A DNA stretch of 7,931 nt. It comes from JAGLTA01 sp023142625. GTDB lineage: Bacteria > Patescibacteriota > Patescibacteriia > JAACEG01. This document shows positions 5,689-7,931 of this stretch, one piece after another; position 1 is the first letter of the stretch, and each line of letters starts with the position of its first letter. Location of the stretch: contig DAOWHA010000033.1 in NCBI GenBank assembly GCA_030641665.1, positions 1 through 7,931 on the forward strand, in the 5' to 3' direction. The notes under the pieces were generated by a model, which saw only the letters and a program-made list of their open reading frames with translations, made no database searches and was not told the DNA's origin. The position numbers were made by a program, and so were the translations under genes.

Positions 5689-5719
5689 TTTTAAAGAAAA
5701 TTTTTTGTCGCGCGTACTA
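5689..5719 (+). promoter_or_regulatory. Putative ECF sigma promoter, copy A (autoregulatory)
   Basis: TTTTAAAGAAAATTTTTT (5689-5706), five bases, then GCGTACTA (5712-5719). The same two blocks with identical spacing occur at 7089-7119. Read as an ECF promoter it gives -35 TTAAAG (5691-5696), a 16-base spacer with a T-tract, and -10 CGTACTA (5713-5719), comparable to the Bacillus sigma-W class TGAAAC-N16-CGTA. A start near 5725 would leave a leader of about 35 bases before the sigma ATG at 5761. TATAAT sequences at 5721-5726 and 5735-5740 could add a housekeeping promoter, but neither has a good -35. Confidence 0.6.
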
Positions 5720-5760
5720 ATATAATAGACATTGTATAATCAAAATAGTAAAATGAAATT

Positions 5761-6345
5761 ATGACAGATGCTGGAAAATGCCAAAATAAAAATGATGAGG
5801 AATTAGTAATATTAACCCTGAAAAATCAGGAGTATTTTTCTTGCATTATTAAAAGATATAAATATAAATTATACAATTATATCAGAAGAATATCCAACTC
5901 GAGCGAAGAGGATGCGGAAGACATTTTACAGGAAGTGTTTATGAAAACATATTTTAATCTGAATGATTTTAACGCCGACTTGAAGTTCTCTTCGTGGATT
6001 TATCGGATCGCCCGCAATCAGGCGATTAGCCAATATCGCAAAACAAAAGCGCGACCAGAAGGATACGCCGTTAATTCAGGCGATGAAGCGATTAAAAATT
6101 TAACATCTAACTTGGATATTGCGAAAGATTTAGATTTAAAAATATTGCGAAAGAGCATTTTTAAAATATTTGATAATTTAGATAAAAAATATAAAGAAGT
6201 TCTCGTATTAAAATTTTTTGAAGAGAAAGATTACCGCGAAATTTCTGATATTATAAAGCGTCCGATGGGAACAGTCGCCTCGCTGATCAGCAAAGCAAAA
6301 TTGGAATTCAAAGAAGAATTTAAAAAACAGAATATTAAAATATAA
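5761..6345 (+). CDS. ECF-type RNA polymerase sigma factor (sigma2-sigma4)
   Basis: A 194-residue alternative sigma factor with only the two ECF domains. Sigma2 covers about residues 12-95: region 2.2 DAEDILQEVFMKTY (51-64) binds the beta' clamp, and region 2.4 FSSWIYRIARNQAISQYRK (77-95) reads the -10 element. A linker of about 40 residues follows. Sigma4 covers about 135-187, with KYKEVLVLKFFEEKDYREIS and the helix-turn-helix recognition segment RPMGTVASLISKAK (167-180) for the -35 element. There is no sigma1.1 or sigma3. The start lies downstream of the two-block promoter and has no Shine-Dalgarno. The membrane-protein gene follows after 5 bp, the usual place for a cognate anti-sigma. Specificity and signal are unknown. 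Confidence 0.93.
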   Translation: MTDAGKCQNKNDEELVILTLKNQEYFSCIIKRYKYKLYNYIRRISNSSEEDAEDILQEVFMKTYFNLNDFNADLKFSSWIYRIARNQAISQYRKTKARPEGYAVNSGDEAIKNLTSNLDIAKDLDLKILRKSIFKIFDNLDKKYKEVLVLKFFEEKDYREISDIIKRPMGTVASLISKAKLEFKEEFKKQNIKI

Positions 6346-6350
6346 ATAAT

Positions 6351-7094
6351 ATGATTAATGACAAATTTGAGCAAAGTTTGCTTAAAAAAATAAAAAATAG
6401 AAAAATCGCGCCAAAACCGAAATGGATTTTTGTTTTGAAAAATTGCGTTGTCTGGAGCTTTAGTTTTATATTTTTCATTATCAGTTCTGTGGCATTTTCA
6501 GTGATTATATATTTTTTGAGATATAATGATTGGGGAATTTATGATCAAATAAGCAGCGGTCTATTGGAATTTATCCTGCTGACATTGCCGTATTTTTGGC
6601 TGTTTTTTTTAGCAGCATCTATTTTTATCATATATTACAATATTAAACATACTAAAAAAGGCTATCGTTATTCTTTATTAATCATTATAACCGCGGCTGT
6701 TGCCGTTAGCGCTATTTTTGGAGTTTTGTTTTTTTATGCGGGATTTGGGAGCGCCTTGGACGATGTTTTTGGCGAGAAAGCGCCATTTTACGATAGAATA
6801 TTTAATCGCCAGATATATTTTTGGTCTCAGCCGGAAAACGGAAGGATGACAGGGATAGTCATATCAGCGCAAAATCAAGACAGTTTTATTCTGTTTGATC
6901 TGAATAAAAATGAATGGATTATTGACGCAAAAAATGCGCTGATTATGCCGCGAGTAAATATAAATATCAGCGAACCAATAAGAATTATAGGAAAAAAATT
7001 GTCTGAAAAAGAATTTCGCGCGGAAAGAATATTGCCAGTTATGTCCGGGCGCGGTTTTTTTAACCGCCGCAATAAAGAGCGCCGCCGCTTTTAA
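6351..7094 (+). CDS. Three-pass membrane protein with exported domain; candidate anti-sigma/sensor
   Basis: A 247-residue protein not matched to a named family. About 30 basic N-terminal residues precede three hydrophobic helices at about 32-56, 73-97 and 109-131. The basic loop KHTKKGYR (99-106) between helices 2 and 3 places that loop and the N-terminus in the cytoplasm and the C-terminal 115 residues outside. That outer part contains GRMTGIVISAQNQDSFILFD (164-183), then NEWIIDAK and RIIGKKLSEKEFRAERILP (211-229), a beta-rich pattern suggestive of an OB-like fold. It ends in an Arg-rich tail. It is probably translationally linked to the sigma gene (5-bp gap), which suggests an anti-sigma role. 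There is no zinc-binding HxxxCxxC motif, and the cytoplasmic part is shorter than typical anti-sigma domains, so the role is inference. The stop codon lies inside promoter copy B. Confidence 0.8.
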   Translation: MINDKFEQSLLKKIKNRKIAPKPKWIFVLKNCVVWSFSFIFFIISSVAFSVIIYFLRYNDWGIYDQISSGLLEFILLTLPYFWLFFLAASIFIIYYNIKHTKKGYRYSLLIIITAAVAVSAIFGVLFFYAGFGSALDDVFGEKAPFYDRIFNRQIYFWSQPENGRMTGIVISAQNQDSFILFDLNKNEWIIDAKNALIMPRVNINISEPIRIIGKKLSEKEFRAERILPVMSGRGFFNRRNKERRRF

Positions 7095-7119
7095 AGAAAA
7101 TTTTTTTATCTGCGTACTA
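7089..7119 (+). promoter_or_regulatory. Putative ECF sigma promoter, copy B (lipoprotein/efflux operon)
   Basis: Identical to copy A at 26 of 31 positions without gaps. All five differences are in one block (7107-7111) between the conserved 18-base left block and GCGTACTA. The inferred -35 TTAAAG (7091-7096) overlaps the TAA stop of the membrane-protein gene, and -10 CGTACTA is at 7113-7119. A start near 7125 leaves a leader of about 50 bases. The small inverted repeat TACTA-AA-TAGTA (7118-7129) overlaps the expected start site. Confidence 0.6.
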
Positions 7120-7174
7120 CTAAATAGTAAAAACGCTAATTATGCGGCAAGTTTATTATTACAAATAATTTTTT

Positions 7175-7744
7175 ATGAAAAAAGTTATAACAATAAGTTT
7201 ATTACTCATTTTTGTTTTAGCCGGATGTGTTGGACAAAATAGCGATACGCAAGAAGGAAATAATGAAATACTAAAAAATAATGGAGTTCCTGATTTTGAA
7301 AGACCAGAAGAGGTTCCGAATATTTCAGGGATTGTAAAGACTATTATTGGCAACGAAGTTACAGTTTTAAAAATTGAAAGACCGGAAAGATTTGAGAATA
7401 ATAATATTGAAGTAGAAAAAAATGATGAAAGAGAAGAGCAAAGGCCGGAATCTGGTTTTGGCGGAGGCATGGGCGGACATGGAATGGGCATGGGCGGAGG
7501 TGTAAACGCGGGAATAGCGGCAGATAGCGACGAAAGATTAGAGATGTTAAAGAGCGTGAGCGCTGGAGAAGAAAAAATTATTATTCCAGTTGGAATAAAA
7601 ATGCTAAAAAAGGATAACGAAAAAGAGAACGAAAAAATGGTTAAAGCCGCATTAGATGATATTGCTAAAGATAAGATGCTTATGATTTGGATAGATAAAA
7701 ATATTACGGATAAGAAAGTGGCAAATTTTGTGATAATTAATTAA
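7175..7744 (+). CDS. Exported lipoprotein with Gly/Met/His-rich loop
   Basis: A 189-residue lipoprotein precursor: a basic KK start, a hydrophobic stretch to residue 16, and a perfect lipobox LAGC with lipidated Cys18. The mature protein has ISGIVKTIIGNEVTVLKIERPE (about 50-71), an acidic linker, the low-complexity loop GFGGGMGGHGMGMGGG (94-109), then IIIPVGIKM (about 135-143) and a C-terminal segment with DDIAKDKMLMIWIDKN. From memory, secreted or lipidated proteins of this pattern ('G.V..I.GN.V.V', a Gly-rich loop, 'I.VPVG', '.L.DI..G') are often encoded beside membrane-fusion/MacB-type exporters; I cannot name a Pfam family with certainty. It is preceded by promoter copy B and followed by a probable membrane-fusion gene. 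The Met/His loop could bind metal, which is speculative. Confidence 0.85.
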   Translation: MKKVITISLLLIFVLAGCVGQNSDTQEGNNEILKNNGVPDFERPEEVPNISGIVKTIIGNEVTVLKIERPERFENNNIEVEKNDEREEQRPESGFGGGMGGHGMGMGGGVNAGIAADSDERLEMLKSVSAGEEKIIIPVGIKMLKKDNEKENEKMVKAALDDIAKDKMLMIWIDKNITDKKVANFVIIN

Positions 7745-7790
7745 ATAAAAAGTTATAAAGTCAAAAGTAGAAAGTCGTTAATTCGCAATT

Positions 7791-7832
7791 TTTTAACTTT
7801 TAACTTTTAACTTTTAACTTTTAACTTTTAAC
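7791..7832 (+). repeat. Heptanucleotide tandem repeat (TTTTAAC)6
   Basis: Six exact contiguous copies of TTTTAAC end 11 bp before the ATG at 7844. The preceding stretch (about 7747-7780) holds degenerate reverse-complement copies (AAAAGTTA, AAAGTC, AAAAGT, AAAGTC) and can fold back imperfectly on the tract. The arrangement may act as a terminator-like hairpin after the lipoprotein gene. Exact repeats of this kind are prone to slippage, so copy number may vary. Confidence 0.9.
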
Positions 7833-7843
7833 TATACAGTTAT

Positions 7844-7931
7844 ATGGGTTCTATATTAGAAGAAAGTAAAAAGTCTAGAGGCGTTGGAAAATTTAAAATA
7901 ACTAAAAAGAAAATGGTAATACTAGTTATCA
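7844..7931 (+). CDS. 5' end of a probable membrane-fusion (HlyD/MacA-type) protein, cut by the window edge
   Basis: An open frame of 29 codons runs off the window. It begins MGSILEESKKSRGVGKF and continues with a basic KKK and then a hydrophobic start (MVILVI). A short charged cytoplasmic segment followed by a single N-terminal membrane anchor is typical of periplasmic-adaptor/membrane-fusion proteins in low-complexity genomes. The preceding lipoprotein supports this reading. The sequence is too short for a family assignment, and no Shine-Dalgarno is present. Confidence 0.5.
   Translation, partial: MGSILEESKKSRGVGKFKITKKKMVILVI

Noticed and set aside
5105..7072. Several minus-strand open frames of 60-110 codons, e.g. 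opposite the AlbA_2/ATPase, membrane-protein and lipoprotein genes
   Set aside because: They lie antisense within clear plus-strand genes, have no promoter or recognisable domains, and their composition reflects the opposite strand.
36..7744. All ten complete genes end in TAA or TAG; possible UGA recoding as in some CPR groups
   Set aside because: Trp is encoded by TGG throughout and no in-frame TGA occurs in the genes. Absence of TGA stops among ten AT-rich genes is weak evidence, and the standard bacterial code explains everything.
7844..7931. CRISPR array or phage attachment site linked to the short repeats at the right edge
   Set aside because: The repeats are contiguous heptamers without spacers, and no integrase or tRNA gene is present.

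Overview
The window is AT-rich (roughly 30% GC by eye) bacterial DNA. It looks like a small-genome lineage of the Candidate Phyla Radiation (Patescibacteria, perhaps Parcubacteria-like). The reasons are shortened or tail-modified core proteins (an alpha subunit without its C-terminal domain, a short L13, an S9 with a long Lys-rich N-terminal extension), near-absence of Shine-Dalgarno sequences, exclusive TAA/TAG stops, and compact AT-rich spacers. The taxonomic placement is inference from style. No marker in the window proves it.

Region 1 (1-3343) is the classic rpsD-rpoA-rplQ followed by rplM-rpsI translation/transcription block, all on the + strand. It is broken up in two places: a 133-bp spacer with two stacked hairpins between rpsD and rpoA, and a 114-residue unknown protein between rplQ and rplM. 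A good Rho-independent terminator closes the block after rpsI.

Region 2 (3344-5567) is accessory. It has two sigma70-type promoters of the same form (TTGATT-N17-TAxTAT). Between them lies a start-less 35-codon fragment whose sequence resembles the extreme C-terminus of a restriction/modification methylase. A 626-residue Schlafen-like AlbA_2 plus GHKL-ATPase plus winged-helix protein follows, closed by a perfect 13-bp hairpin terminator.

Region 3 (5568-7931) is an envelope-signalling module. It contains an ECF-type sigma factor, a three-pass membrane protein with an exported C-terminal domain (candidate anti-sigma/sensor), a lipoprotein with a Gly/Met/His loop, and the first 29 codons of what looks like a membrane-fusion (HlyD/MacA-type) protein. 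The sigma gene and the lipoprotein gene are each preceded by the same two-block element: 18 identical bases, 5 variable bases, then GCGTACTA, with invariant spacing. This is the signature of a dedicated ECF promoter. The most attractive reading is an autoregulated ECF sigma factor that also switches on a lipoprotein/efflux operon. A (TTTTAAC)6 heptamer tract sits 11 bp before the membrane-fusion start and could vary in length.
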